DNA from: JAAYUD01 sp041907665
GTDB taxonomy: Bacteria > Bacteroidota > Bacteroidia > Bacteroidales > Bacteroidaceae
Length of the DNA: 64,000 bases
NCBI GenBank assembly: GCA_041907665.1
Contig: JAYRGW010000001.1
Span: forward strand, 1 to 64,000
Direction of reading: 5' to 3'
Position numbers and translations under genes: made by a program. The notes below the pieces were generated by a model. It did not search any database. It saw only the letters and a program-made list of their open reading frames with translations, and had not been told where the DNA came from. Shown piece after piece: positions 1 to 8,490 of the stretch; the first letter of the stretch is position 1, and every line of letters begins with the position of its first letter.

Positions 1-85
1 AACGTGCGCCAGCTAAATATTCTTCCACCACTGAGAGCTTGAACTCTTTCGTATAATGGACACGACTCTTTTTTGATAATTCCAT
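1..85 (-). CDS. Transposase OrfA-like N-terminus (partial)
   Basis: Reading leftwards from an ATG at 85-83, 28 codons are open to the window edge. They begin MELSKKSRVHYTKEFKLSVV and continue EEYLAGAR. The phrase YTKEFKLSVVEEYLAG matches the first helix-turn-helix segment of IS3/IS911-type OrfA transposases (the Tnp_1/HTH_28 type), which bind the terminal repeats. The catalytic OrfB part would lie outside the window. Neighbouring DNA to the right is a repeat-rich, gene-poor stretch, fitting an insertion-prone site. Whether the gene is intact cannot be judged. Confidence 0.6.
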   Translation of the reverse strand, partial: MELSKKSRVHYTKEFKLSVVEEYLAGAR

Positions 86-117
86 TTTTTTACTTTTTAA
101 TGAGTCAACCTATATCA
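1..117 (-). mobile_element. End of an insertion sequence, cut by the window edge
   Basis: The first 85 bases on the minus strand encode the N-terminus of an OrfA-like transposase. Between its start codon and position 117 lies a short leader, and the segment TGATATAGGTTGACTC (minus strand, about 102-117) is a reasonable candidate for the terminal repeat. The element would extend leftwards out of the window, so its far end, its terminal repeat partner and any target duplication cannot be seen. Family assignment (IS3-like) rests only on the transposase N-terminus. Confidence 0.5.
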
Positions 118-159
118 GGGTAAGACATTTTTGCAATGCAAAACAAGCTCACAGCCGCC

Positions 160-250
160 GTTGTCGTATGTTAGTTTTTTCGGTGACGTCCTTAAGTTTT
201 CGGAAAAACTAACATACGACAACATTTTTAGGAACATATGACGTTTTGGA
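160..250 (+). repeat. Dispersed repeat with a perfect 20-bp hairpin (copy 1)
   Basis: Bases 160-179 and 204-223 are perfect reverse complements (20 bp) around a 24-base loop. The loop includes GACGTCCTTAAGTT. The block continues to about 250 with ACATTTTTAGGAACATATGACG. A second, diverged copy in the same orientation is at 8200-8290. There the loop core GTCCTTAAGTT and the TTTTTAGG..CATA tail are kept but the right stem arm is degraded. Confidence 0.75.
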
Positions 251-622
251 AGAATAAAGACAATACAGATTTGTTGAAGTCGCCGGTTCTTACCGATACT
301 TAAAAAGACCTCGTGTAGATATGTAAAACCTCGTTTTTTCTATTTTAGTTACGAAAACGTTTCTGTCACCGTTACTGGTTGTATATCAGACTAATACGTG
401 TACATGACGCCAAAATGGGACACGAAAAGCATGTTTTCTCGCAGAGAATCAATGCGTTATGATTTCTCTCAAATTTGCCCTGATAATGGGCGATACAAGG
501 GGGTACTGAAAGTTGGCGTGTGGAAATTATTTTTTCGACCTCGTTTTCAGAAGTGAACATGGAGAACAAAACTGATACTATTTTAACCATATCGAAGTGA
601 TACTTTCAAATGCGCGAAATCA

Positions 623-737
623 ACACTTAGTTTTCGAAAAATGATAACGACGAACATAAAAATTCATAAGGACGAAACTAAAAGTTTGTAACTAGAAACA
701 TTTATTTTCGTCCTTATGAATTTCTCGCTGTTTATCA
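623..737 (-). repeat. Palindromic intergenic element (inverted relative to the copy at 19.1 kb)
   Basis: A 28-bp stem (660-687 against 696-723, two mismatches) encloses the 8-base loop GTAACTAG. The element at 19073-19242 is the same sequence in opposite orientation: its loop is CTAGTTAC and its stem differs at very few positions. Homology continues on both sides of the stem, upstream through GAAAAATGATAA and downstream through TCTCGCTGT. This copy lacks recognisable outer terminal arms, so it looks older or trimmed. Confidence 0.8.
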
Positions 738-1084
738 ACGAATTACATACGGTGTGCCTATGTTGTAGCTCTAATTCGAGTTATATTCGAGCGATGAAAC
801 AATAACAAAAATAGTGGTCTACAATGGCCTGTGGCTGTGGTTGGGATAAGAAAGTATCAGAATATCGGAGAATGTTCACTTTGGGATCTGTTATGAAAAA
901 TGATTGTATTCAAAGCATTATATCGTTACTTTCTTTTGCTGAAATGGGGTAGCATTCTAATTATTTACATGGAAATAAGACAACATATATGCGGCTATTC
1001 ATCGATTCTTTTTTTCTGCAATACAACTCTATTTTCAACCTTTGTCACTTCAGTATGACACCATTACGCACTATCACACAGTAT

Positions 1085-1330
1085 ATTAACGATGCACCAT
1101 ATACAACGCCAGCGAAAAGAGGTTCCAAAATCGGGTCAAGAGTATATTGTAGGAACGTTATTTCCGGTAGGGGTCTATTTAGACTCGGTCTAAATGTATC
1201 CTTATGGATAGCTTAAAGACCGATTCATACATATATGATGTACCCCAGCTATTTTGAGAGGTATTTCATTTTCGATAACTATTTTTTTACATATATGTGT
1301 GTTGTCATCGATGCTTTATTAAGTTTCTCT
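1085..1330 (+). repeat. Diverged repeat shared (inverted) with the spacer before murF
   Basis: Bases 1097-1120 are identical over 24 bp to the reverse complement of 46367-46390. Recognisable but diverged similarity runs on for about 200 bp: GGAACGTT, TCTAAATG, ATAGCTTAAAG, TTTTGA..GTAT.TCATT and ACATATAT occur in the same order and spacing in both. Neither copy has a conserved reading frame, so this is an old non-coding repeat or a decayed element rather than a gene pair. Confidence 0.65.
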
Positions 1331-1457
1331 TGTACTTCTTCGAACGTTATTGTTGCTACGTTCGACGCTCCTATATATGACTTATCACCTAGGTTTTTCT
1401 GGTGAGCCGAAGTAGCTTCAAAAGTTTTTTGTTATCCTTAACAGAACTCTAAAAGAA

Positions 1458-1913
1458 CTAAAGGTTTAGTGGAATAGGCTTATTGGGCTCCCTTAAGTCT
1501 CTTCCTTCGAATTGGCACATTGCATCAGCCCATTCGGAAGGAATCTCCATTGTACAATGGTTTATTAAATCGTAAGCTACCATGACAGAAGTGCAAATAC
1601 ACTTCACTTCATTTGTATCAGTGTCTATTACTTGCTGAACCAGATGAAAACTCTTTTTGCCTATCTTTGAAACAGCTGTTTGAACAGATATATGAGCTGT
1701 ACCGAAAATCTGAGCAATGAAATTTGCTTCGATATGTACAACAATAATACCCTCTTTCTCCCAATCTACATGGGGGCAAACCTCTGCAAGATACTCTGTC
1801 TTGCCGGTATCATAAAATTGAAAATAAACCGTATTGTTGACATGACCGAATTTATCAACGTCATTAAAGCGGATTTGTACCGGAAGTGTGTGACGAAACT
1901 GAATTTCTTCCAT
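1458..1913 (-). CDS. Hotdog-fold acyl-CoA thioesterase (4HBT/YbgC type)
   Basis: A 151-residue protein of single hotdog-domain length. Residues 15-34 read RFNDVDKFGHVNNTVYFQFY, the signature of the 4-hydroxybenzoyl-CoA thioesterase family, in which the Asp in this motif (N-D-V-D-x-x-G-H-V-N) is catalytic. Members hydrolyse fatty acyl-CoA or other acyl-CoA thioesters in the cytoplasm; the exact substrate cannot be read from sequence. The start is an ATG at 1913. The gene is divergent from the YrdC-type gene at 1980, so the 66-bp gap must hold both promoters. Confidence 0.85.
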   Translation of the reverse strand: MEEIQFRHTLPVQIRFNDVDKFGHVNNTVYFQFYDTGKTEYLAEVCPHVDWEKEGIIVVHIEANFIAQIFGTAHISVQTAVSKIGKKSFHLVQQVIDTDTNEVKCICTSVMVAYDLINHCTMEIPSEWADAMCQFEGRDLREPNKPIPLNL

Positions 1914-1953
1914 TGTTTTTCCTTAATCTCTTATTAATCTCAGACAAAAGTAC

Positions 1954-1961
1954 TATTTTTG
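1954..1961 (+). promoter_or_regulatory. Bacteroidetes -7 element for the YrdC-type gene
   Basis: TATTTTTG matches the TAnnTTTG consensus and lies 19 bases before the ATG, which would give a very short 5' leader. No clear TTTG -33 box is visible at the usual spacing. Confidence 0.4.
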
Positions 1962-1979
1962 CGAATAAAACAAGGGAAT

Positions 1980-2555
1980 ATGGATCAAAAAATTATTGAA
2001 GACATTAAAAATGCCTGCAAAGTGATGATGCAAGGAGGCATTATTTTATACCCCACCGATACGATTTGGGGCATTGGCTGTGACGCTACGAACGAAGAGG
2101 CTGTACGCAAAGTTTATGAAATCAAACAACGATCGGATAGTAAAGCGTTGTTGGTATTAACCGACTCTTTCACAAAAGTAGATTTTTATGTAAATGATTT
2201 GCCTGAAGTCGCTTACGATCTGGTAGATCTCGCGACTAAACCTCTCACTATCATCTATTCTAAGGCTCGCAATCTGGCCGCAAATTTAATAGCAGACGAT
2301 GGCAGTGTGGGCATCCGCGTAACCAACGAAATGTTTTCGCAGGCATTATGCCGTCAATTCAGAAAAGCGATTGTCTCTACCAGTGCAAATGTAAGTGGGC
2401 AACCTTCGCCTACATGTTTTGCAGATATTAGTGAGGAGATTAAATCCAAAATGGATTATATTGTAAAATATCATCAAGATGACAAGACACCTGCCAAGCC
2501 ATCAAGTATCGTAAAGTTAGGCAATAAAGGAGAAGTGACAATTATAAGAAAATAG
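1980..2555 (+). CDS. Sua5/YciO/YrdC-family threonylcarbamoyl-AMP synthase
   Basis: A 191-residue single-domain YrdC protein. Proteins of this family use ATP, bicarbonate and threonine to make threonylcarbamoyl-AMP for the t6A37 modification of ANN-decoding tRNAs. The motifs YPTDTIWGIGCDA (about residues 24-36), KQRSDSKAL and STSANVSGQPSPT correspond to the family's KRS/SxN nucleotide-binding residues. It lacks the C-terminal Sua5 domain, so it is of TsaC/YciO length. The ATG at 1980 is preferred over an upstream in-frame TTG that overlaps the promoter element. It is followed after 4 bp by the ClC gene. Some YciO-type members are not the main t6A enzyme. Confidence 0.85.
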   Translation: MDQKIIEDIKNACKVMMQGGIILYPTDTIWGIGCDATNEEAVRKVYEIKQRSDSKALLVLTDSFTKVDFYVNDLPEVAYDLVDLATKPLTIIYSKARNLAANLIADDGSVGIRVTNEMFSQALCRQFRKAIVSTSANVSGQPSPTCFADISEEIKSKMDYIVKYHQDDKTPAKPSSIVKLGNKGEVTIIRK

Positions 2556-2559
2556 TGTA

Positions 2560-4347
2560 ATGCAAGGAGAGAATAGAACTTTAATTCAACAGTTTATTAT
2601 ATGGCGGGAAGGTCATATCAAAGAGAAACAATTCATTTTGATATTGAGTTTCTTTGTGGGAGGTCTTTCTGCTCTTGCAGCTCTTATACTTAAATTCTTC
2701 ATTCACTCTATTCAAAAACTTCTAACCAATAGCTTTAGTCTGACGCATGTCAACTATCTTTATTTAGTATATCCTGTTGTTGGCATTATATTGGCGGGCT
2801 GGTTTGTTCGACATATTGTTAAGGATGATATCAGTCATGGGGTAACCAAAATCCTTTATTCTATCTCACGGCGTCAAGGGCGTATCAAACGGCACAATAT
2901 ATGGTCGAGTATCATAGCAAGTGCTATTACTATCGGATTCGGTGGATCAGTCGGAGCCGAGTCGCCTATCGTTCTTACAGGTTCCGCTATCGGTTCAAAC
3001 CTGGGCAGCCTGTTTAAAATGAATCATCACACGCTGATGTTGTTGGTGGGGTGTGGCGCGGCAGGTGCTATATCCGGCATATTCAAGGCGCCTATTGCGG
3101 GATTAGTCTTCACGCTTGAAGTGCTGATGATTGATCTTACAATGACATCTCTGCTCCCATTGCTTATATCGTCGGTCACAGCAGCTACTGTTACTTTTGT
3201 TGCTACCGGGCAGAATGCAATGTTCAAATTCAATATGGACACTCCTTTCGTATTGGATAGAATCCCTTACGTCATTCTTTTGGGCGTTTTTTGTGGGCTC
3301 ACTTCGCTCTATTTCACAAGAGCGATGAATTCATTCGAGAATGTATTCGGTAAGTTGAATAGGCCTTACAAAAAACTTATTTTAGGAGGCGTTGTGCTAA
3401 GTGCGCTTATCTTCATCTTTCCACCACTGTACGGAGAAGGTTACGATACAATAGAGCTGCTCATTAATGGCACAACAATTAATGATTGGAGAAGTGTAAT
3501 GGACCATTCGTTATTCTATGGGTCAAACCATTTATTGATTTATTTGTCCTTTATTCTATTGCTAAAAGTCTTTGCTTCAGTAGCAACCAATGGGGGAGGA
3601 GGTTGTGGTGGACTTTTTGCTCCTACATTGTATTTGGGATGTATTGCCGGATTTATCTTTTCGTATGCCAGCAATTCTTATGGGTCGCCTGTCTATCTTC
3701 CCGAGAAGAACTTTGCATTGATGGGAATGGCTGGCATGATGAGTGGTGTGATGCATGCCCCATTGACAGGCGTCTTTCTTATTGCCGAACTAACGGGAGG
3801 CTATGATTTATTCTTGCCTTTGATGATCGTTTCTGTCAGTTCGTATCTTACGATTATTGTGTTCGAACGGAATAGCATTTATTCTATGCGTCTTGCTAAA
3901 AAGGGAGAGTTGTTGACTCATCATAAAGATAAAGCTGTATTGACCTTGCTGAAGATGGAAAACTTTATTGAAAAGGATTTCGTTGTTGTTCGCCCTAAAA
4001 TGGATTTAGGAGAGTTGGTACACGCTATCTCATCGTCTTGCAGGAATATCTTTCCCGTTGTTAATGTAGATGGCAAGTTGCTTGGCATTGTCAATCTTGA
4101 CGATATTCGCAACATTATGTTCAGGCAAGAGTTATACCACCGCTTCACAGTCGAGAAGTTTATGAATTCAGCTCCGGCAAGATTGCTTGATACGGCGAGT
4201 ATGGAAGAAGTGATGCGTACATTCGATGACACCAAAGCTTGGAATCTTCCGGTTGTTGATATCGATGGAAAGTATTTGGGCTTTATTTCAAAATCGAAAG
4301 TATTTAATTCATATAGGCAGGTGTTGGTACATTTTTCTGATGAATAA
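2560..4347 (+). CDS. ClC-family chloride channel/transporter with C-terminal CBS pair
   Basis: A 595-residue protein with a ClC membrane domain (about residues 25-430, many hydrophobic segments) and two CBS domains (about 450-590). GGSVGAESP carries the gating glutamate equivalent to E148 of the E. coli transporter; GGGGCGGLFAPTLYLG is the GxFxP selectivity segment; GGYDLFLP supplies the pore tyrosine. In APIAGLVFTLEVL the residue aligned with the proton glutamate E203 appears to be valine, as in known ClC channels rather than Cl-/H+ exchangers. CBS domains usually confer nucleotide regulation. It begins 4 bp after the YrdC-type gene and ends 13 bp before fmt, so the three are probably co-transcribed. 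Confidence 0.9.
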   Translation: MQGENRTLIQQFIIWREGHIKEKQFILILSFFVGGLSALAALILKFFIHSIQKLLTNSFSLTHVNYLYLVYPVVGIILAGWFVRHIVKDDISHGVTKILYSISRRQGRIKRHNIWSSIIASAITIGFGGSVGAESPIVLTGSAIGSNLGSLFKMNHHTLMLLVGCGAAGAISGIFKAPIAGLVFTLEVLMIDLTMTSLLPLLISSVTAATVTFVATGQNAMFKFNMDTPFVLDRIPYVILLGVFCGLTSLYFTRAMNSFENVFGKLNRPYKKLILGGVVLSALIFIFPPLYGEGYDTIELLINGTTINDWRSVMDHSLFYGSNHLLIYLSFILLLKVFASVATNGGGGCGGLFAPTLYLGCIAGFIFSYASNSYGSPVYLPEKNFALMGMAGMMSGVMHAPLTGVFLIAELTGGYDLFLPLMIVSVSSYLTIIVFERNSIYSMRLAKKGELLTHHKDKAVLTLLKMENFIEKDFVVVRPKMDLGELVHAISSSCRNIFPVVNVDGKLLGIVNLDDIRNIMFRQELYHRFTVEKFMNSAPARLLDTASMEEVMRTFDDTKAWNLPVVDIDGKYLGFISKSKVFNSYRQVLVHFSDE

Positions 4348-4360
4348 ACAAAATAGAACA

Positions 4361-5326
4361 ATGGATAAAAGTTTGCGAATAGTTTATATGGGAACTCCTG
4401 AATTTGCTGTAGAGGCACTTCAGAGATTAGTAGAGGGGGGATACAATGTCGTTGGAGTTATTACCACTCCCGACAAACCGGTAGGAAGAGGTCACCATGT
4501 ACAATACTCGGCAGTTAAAGAGTATGCCCTTAGCAATAATCTACCACTGCTCCAGCCCGAGAGATTGAAGGATGAATCATTTATTGAAGCTCTCCGAGCA
4601 TGGAAAGCCGACTTACAAATAGTAGTTGCCTTTCGGATGCTTCCAGAAATTGTATGGAATATGCCTAAGTATGGAACTTTCAATCTACATGCCTCATTAT
4701 TGCCCCAGTATAGGGGTGCAGCTCCTATCAATTGGGCTATTATTAATGGAGATGTAGAGACCGGAATAACTACATTTTTTCTTGATAAACAAATCGATAC
4801 CGGACAGATTATACAGCAGGTTAGAATACCAATTGCTGAAACGGATAATGTAGGAATTGTTCATGATAAGTTGATGGTGCTTGGAGGAGATTTGGTTATA
4901 GAAACGGTGAACAATATTATAAACAAAACGGTAAAGCCCATATCACAAGAAGATGTGAAAGTTGAGGGAGAATTGAGGCCCGCTCCTAAGATATTTAAAG
5001 AGACCTGTCGCATAGATTGGACACAATCAACAGAACGTATTTATAACCTTATCAGGGGTCTGTCTCCTTATCCTGCAGCTTGGAGTGAATTGTCTTCCCC
5101 GGATGGAGAAAAGAATATCCTGAAGATATATGAAAGTAGAAAAACTACCGAGAAAAACTTTTCGGAACAGCCGGGCACAGTAAAAACAGATGGGAAACAT
5201 TATTTCCGGATAGCTACAGGGGATGGGTATATTGATATCCTACAATTGCAACTGCCCGGAAGGAAAAGAATGACAGTTGAAGAGTTTTTGAGAGGCCATA
5301 ATATAACGGACTATTTGTTTGAATAA
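4361..5326 (+). CDS. fmt: Methionyl-tRNA formyltransferase
   Basis: A 321-residue protein of normal family length. It formylates initiator Met-tRNA with 10-formyl-tetrahydrofolate. The N-terminus RIVYMGTPEFAVEAL and the catalytic segment LHASLLPQYRGAAPINWAI (Asn/His/Asp transformylase core) are diagnostic; the C-terminal tRNA-binding OB-like domain covers about residues 205-315. The ATG at 4361 (MDKSLRIVYMG) is chosen because the open frame upstream overlaps the ClC gene and has no family sequence. It is followed by rpe after 19 bp. Confidence 0.95.
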   Translation: MDKSLRIVYMGTPEFAVEALQRLVEGGYNVVGVITTPDKPVGRGHHVQYSAVKEYALSNNLPLLQPERLKDESFIEALRAWKADLQIVVAFRMLPEIVWNMPKYGTFNLHASLLPQYRGAAPINWAIINGDVETGITTFFLDKQIDTGQIIQQVRIPIAETDNVGIVHDKLMVLGGDLVIETVNNIINKTVKPISQEDVKVEGELRPAPKIFKETCRIDWTQSTERIYNLIRGLSPYPAAWSELSSPDGEKNILKIYESRKTTEKNFSEQPGTVKTDGKHYFRIATGDGYIDILQLQLPGRKRMTVEEFLRGHNITDYLFE

Positions 5327-5345
5327 CTTATAAATTACCTTTAAA

Positions 5346-5990
5346 ATGATACTATCACCTTCACTACTATCTGCTGATTTCGGCAACCTGAACAGAGATA
5401 TTGAAATGCTCAACGATAGTGAGTCGGACTGGCTACACATCGATGTTATGGACGGCGTGTTTGTTCCTAATATCTCTTTTGGCTTTCCTGTTTTGAAATA
5501 TGTAAATAAAGTCAATGAGAAGCCGCTTGACGTACACCTAATGATTGTTCAGCCCGAGAAATTCATTCATGAACTAAAGGAAGCTAATGCTCGAATAATG
5601 AACGTTCATTATGAGGCTTGTACTCATATTCATCGTACTATTCAGCAAATCAAGAGTGCCGGAATGTTGCCTGCTGTAACTCTTAATCCGGGAACTCCGG
5701 TTGTTTTGCTGAAAGATATTATACAAGACCTTTACATGGTACTTATCATGAGCGTTAATCCTGGTTTCGGGGGGCAAGAGTTTATACCTCATACCATTCA
5801 GAAAGTAAAAGAACTGAAGCGGCTTATCAGCGAAACCGGTTCTAAAGCTCTTATTGAAGTTGATGGAGGAGTCAATTTGGAAACAGGAGCGCAGCTCAAG
5901 GAGGCGGGAGCCGATGCTCTGGTATCAGGGAACTCTATATTTAAAGCTCCTGATCCCATCGAATATATTCATAAGTTGAAGGTCCTGTAA
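5346..5990 (+). CDS. rpe: Ribulose-phosphate 3-epimerase
   Basis: A 214-residue TIM-barrel enzyme interconverting ribulose-5-phosphate and xylulose-5-phosphate in the pentose phosphate pathway. Visible signatures are SPSLLSADFGNL at the N-terminus, the metal/catalytic segment WLHIDVMDGVFVPN (about residues 29-42), MSVNPGFGGQ and IEVDGGVN with the second catalytic Asp. It is co-directional with fmt and comEC. Confidence 0.96.
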   Translation: MILSPSLLSADFGNLNRDIEMLNDSESDWLHIDVMDGVFVPNISFGFPVLKYVNKVNEKPLDVHLMIVQPEKFIHELKEANARIMNVHYEACTHIHRTIQQIKSAGMLPAVTLNPGTPVVLLKDIIQDLYMVLIMSVNPGFGGQEFIPHTIQKVKELKRLISETGSKALIEVDGGVNLETGAQLKEAGADALVSGNSIFKAPDPIEYIHKLKVL

Positions 5991-6008
5991 TAAAGAAAGT
6001 GACATCGT

Positions 6009-8102
6009 TTGAAGTTCGAAGCGCTTCATAGATATCCTTTCTTGCGCCTTTTCCCAACTTTAGCATTAGGTGTATGGTGTGGCGACTTACTCTTTTTTGG
6101 GCAAGTAAGAATTATTGTGCCTTTATTAAACATCGTTTGTATTATTCTCCCTTTTCTATTGATTGGCAGTTATTTATTCAGGCGATACAATTTCCGTTGG
6201 CTATTTGGGATACTTATTACGGTAGAGTTGTTCTGTATAGGCGTGCAATTGTGTACTCAGTCTTTGCAAACGGTCAATACAGTCTTTCCCCATGCTGAGA
6301 ATATATATGAGGCAAGGCTTACAAGTTCTCCTGTACAAAAGAGACGAAGCTTTCAATTTGCGGCAGATATTACGAAGTGCTCTTCAAACAAGGGAATGAA
6401 ATCCTTTCATGCAAAAGTTGTATTGTTCTTTCCGATAGGGCAAGGATCAAAAGTTTTGCAAAAAGGGGATGTCCTTCTTATTTCGGCTCGACTTTCTCAA
6501 CCTAAAGATAATGGAAACCCCGATTCATTCGATTACGCACGTTATTTGCATCGTAGAGGTATAGGTGGCAGTAGTTATGTTCGTGAAGGACGCTGGAAGG
6601 TTGTTGGACACAAGGAAGACACTTCTTTTTCTAATGCTGCTTTAAAATGTAGAGAACAAATTCTGCGATTCTATCATTCGTTTGGTTGGCATAAAGATAC
6701 GGAGAGCGTTGTGTCAGCGTTGACTGTAGGTTATCAAGACGATTTGAGTGACGATATAAAAGAAACCTACTCTATTACGGGCGCCAGTCATGTGCTTTCT
6801 CTATCGGGTCTGCATATCGGATTCCTTTATGCTCTGCTTATTTTATTGCTAAAACGATTGGGGAACTCTAGAGCGATGAGTCTGTTGCGTGGTACTATTA
6901 TTATTTTAGTGCTATGGGCATTTGCTTTTTTTACAGGGCTGTCACCTTCTGTTATACGCTCTGTCATTATGTTCTCTCTCTTTGCCTTGGCAAAAGCGAT
7001 GAGACGCGAGACCTATTCGCTTAACACGTTGTCGGCAGCAGCTTTTTTTATGATATTAGTTTCGCCCGAATGGTTGTTCGATGTGAGTTTTCAGCTATCC
7101 TTTTGTGCCGTAGGCTCGCTGTTGCTTTTTGAACCTTATATTGAAAGAGCAATACATCCTACCACTAAAGTAGGAAAGAAAATATGGCAATTGACCAGCG
7201 TATCTATTGCCGCACAATTAGGAACTGTTCCACTTATTCTTTATTATTTTTCCAGATTCTCAGTTTATTTCATTCTATCGGGCTTTATTGTTATCCCCTT
7301 GTCGTCGCTTATTATGTATTCTTCCATTATATTAATTATATCGAGCCCTATAATTGCACTTCGATCGGTCTTCTCTTCTATCGTCGAGGGACTTACTCTG
7401 AGTATGAATAAGGCTCTCATTTGGATTGAAAAACTGCCTTATGCCGCTATTGATGGAATATGGATATACGCTACAGAAGCAATGGTTTTTTATATTTTGC
7501 TTGCTCTAATACTTTGCTCTCTGCATACTCATCGGGCTAAATATGTGATCGCTTCTCTTCTCGGAGTTGTATTGTTGATAGGTATTCATGGCTTTTATAG
7601 GCAAAAAGACTTACCGTGCGATGGTATTGCTTTCTATAATGTTCGATCTTGTCCGGCGGTACATTGCATTAGCAGGGATCAGAAGTCGTGGATTATTTGT
7701 GCCGATGATCAAGCTGATGTTGAAGCTCTGCGAAAGCAAATGAGTAGGCATTGGAATCATATGCGTTTAGATGCCCCTCAAGTTATTAAAGCCGATGTTT
7801 CAACGCCTCAACTTTTGTTTTATAATAACGTCGTATCTTATCAGGGCAAGCGCATTGGCATTATCAATGACAACAGATGGCGCTATCAAAAGGCAAGACA
7901 TAAGCTTCAGACTGATTATCTATACGTGTGTCATGGATATAAAGGCAAGATAGAAGAATTACTCACGATGTTCGATACAAAGAAAATTATCTTGGATAGC
8001 TCATTGTCGCAATGGCGCAAAGATTATTACAAAACTTCATGCGATAGTCTCAATATGCCTTTTGTAACATTAGAAGAAGGATGCTATAAGATATTTATCT
8101 GA
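6009..8102 (+). CDS. comEC: ComEC/Rec2 family DNA-uptake channel, short form
   Basis: A 697-residue polytopic membrane protein. N-terminal hydrophobic segments are followed by a DUF4131-like OB region (about 70-200). The competence domain starts around SLSGLHIGFLYALL (about 268) and includes FAFFTGLSPSVIRS. ComEC carries single-stranded DNA across the inner membrane during transformation. The C-terminal 150 residues lack an HxHxDH metallo-beta-lactamase motif, unlike the long form. The start appears to be TTG at 6009: an in-frame TGA at 6000 rules out anything earlier and no ATG occurs for over 100 codons. It follows rpe by 18 bp. Confidence 0.88.
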   Translation: MKFEALHRYPFLRLFPTLALGVWCGDLLFFGQVRIIVPLLNIVCIILPFLLIGSYLFRRYNFRWLFGILITVELFCIGVQLCTQSLQTVNTVFPHAENIYEARLTSSPVQKRRSFQFAADITKCSSNKGMKSFHAKVVLFFPIGQGSKVLQKGDVLLISARLSQPKDNGNPDSFDYARYLHRRGIGGSSYVREGRWKVVGHKEDTSFSNAALKCREQILRFYHSFGWHKDTESVVSALTVGYQDDLSDDIKETYSITGASHVLSLSGLHIGFLYALLILLLKRLGNSRAMSLLRGTIIILVLWAFAFFTGLSPSVIRSVIMFSLFALAKAMRRETYSLNTLSAAAFFMILVSPEWLFDVSFQLSFCAVGSLLLFEPYIERAIHPTTKVGKKIWQLTSVSIAAQLGTVPLILYYFSRFSVYFILSGFIVIPLSSLIMYSSIILIISSPIIALRSVFSSIVEGLTLSMNKALIWIEKLPYAAIDGIWIYATEAMVFYILLALILCSLHTHRAKYVIASLLGVVLLIGIHGFYRQKDLPCDGIAFYNVRSCPAVHCISRDQKSWIICADDQADVEALRKQMSRHWNHMRLDAPQVIKADVSTPQLLFYNNVVSYQGKRIGIINDNRWRYQKARHKLQTDYLYVCHGYKGKIEELLTMFDTKKIILDSSLSQWRKDYYKTSCDSLNMPFVTLEEGCYKIFI

Positions 8103-8490
8103 ATGATCGTCTTTGGTTTTATATAGTGAAATATATCATATTGGAATTTTGCTTCGGTGTTTAATATTCAATACTTTTCACTTATCGTTATGAGTCAAAA
8201 TCGTCATATGTTAGCTTTTCGGGTGATGTCCTTAAGTTCTTTTGAAAACGTATGGACGAAAATATTTTTAGGGTCATACGTCATCTTGGGACTATAGATA
8301 CATTTTTTTGCTTATTCAAAGGTCGAACGAATAGATGTGGCATGCCATAAATATCGCATTACTTGTTTCTCTTTTGCTTCGCTCTAACTGCAAGATATAA
8401 ATTCATGAAAAAAATATGAGCTTCTTTGCAACATTTTGTATGCTTCGTACGTCTAATATACAAAGAGCAAAAAACAATAATGGAATAACA
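8103..8490. other. Spacer with a dispersed repeat copy
   Basis: The 388-bp gap between comEC and the head-GIN gene has no coding region. It contains the second copy of the 160-250 repeat (8200-8290). The remainder is AT-rich, with no clear promoter match for the downstream gene. Confidence 0.6.
8200..8290 (+). repeat. Dispersed repeat (copy 2 of the 160-250 element)
   Basis: Aligned to 160-250 it keeps CGTCATATGTTAG, GTCCTTAAGTT, TTTTTAGG and the CATA-CGTC tail in the same order and spacing. The 20-bp stem of copy 1 is largely lost because the right arm has changed. Confidence 0.7.

Larger units (their letters stand above)
118..1457. other. Gene-poor 1.3-kb spacer with dispersed repeats
   Basis: I find no convincing coding region here on either strand. 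The short open frames at 372-590 (minus) and 989-1216 (plus) have no start context or family resemblance and lie in or beside repeats. The stretch holds three repeat elements that recur elsewhere in the window, annotated separately at 160-250, 623-737 and about 1085-1330. The sequence between them is AT-rich and unremarkable. Confidence 0.6.

Noticed and set aside
372..590. 72-codon minus-strand open frame
   Set aside because: No family resemblance, no start context, and it sits in a repeat-rich spacer without other genes.
989..1216. 75-codon plus-strand open frame
   Set aside because: It overlaps the diverged repeat shared with 46.2 kb, and the frame is not conserved in that copy.
2560..4347. 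Fluoride-specific ClC-F exporter
   Set aside because: The gating-glutamate region is followed by proline (GAESP) rather than the fluoride-clade pattern, and the protein carries CBS domains, which short fluoride exporters lack.
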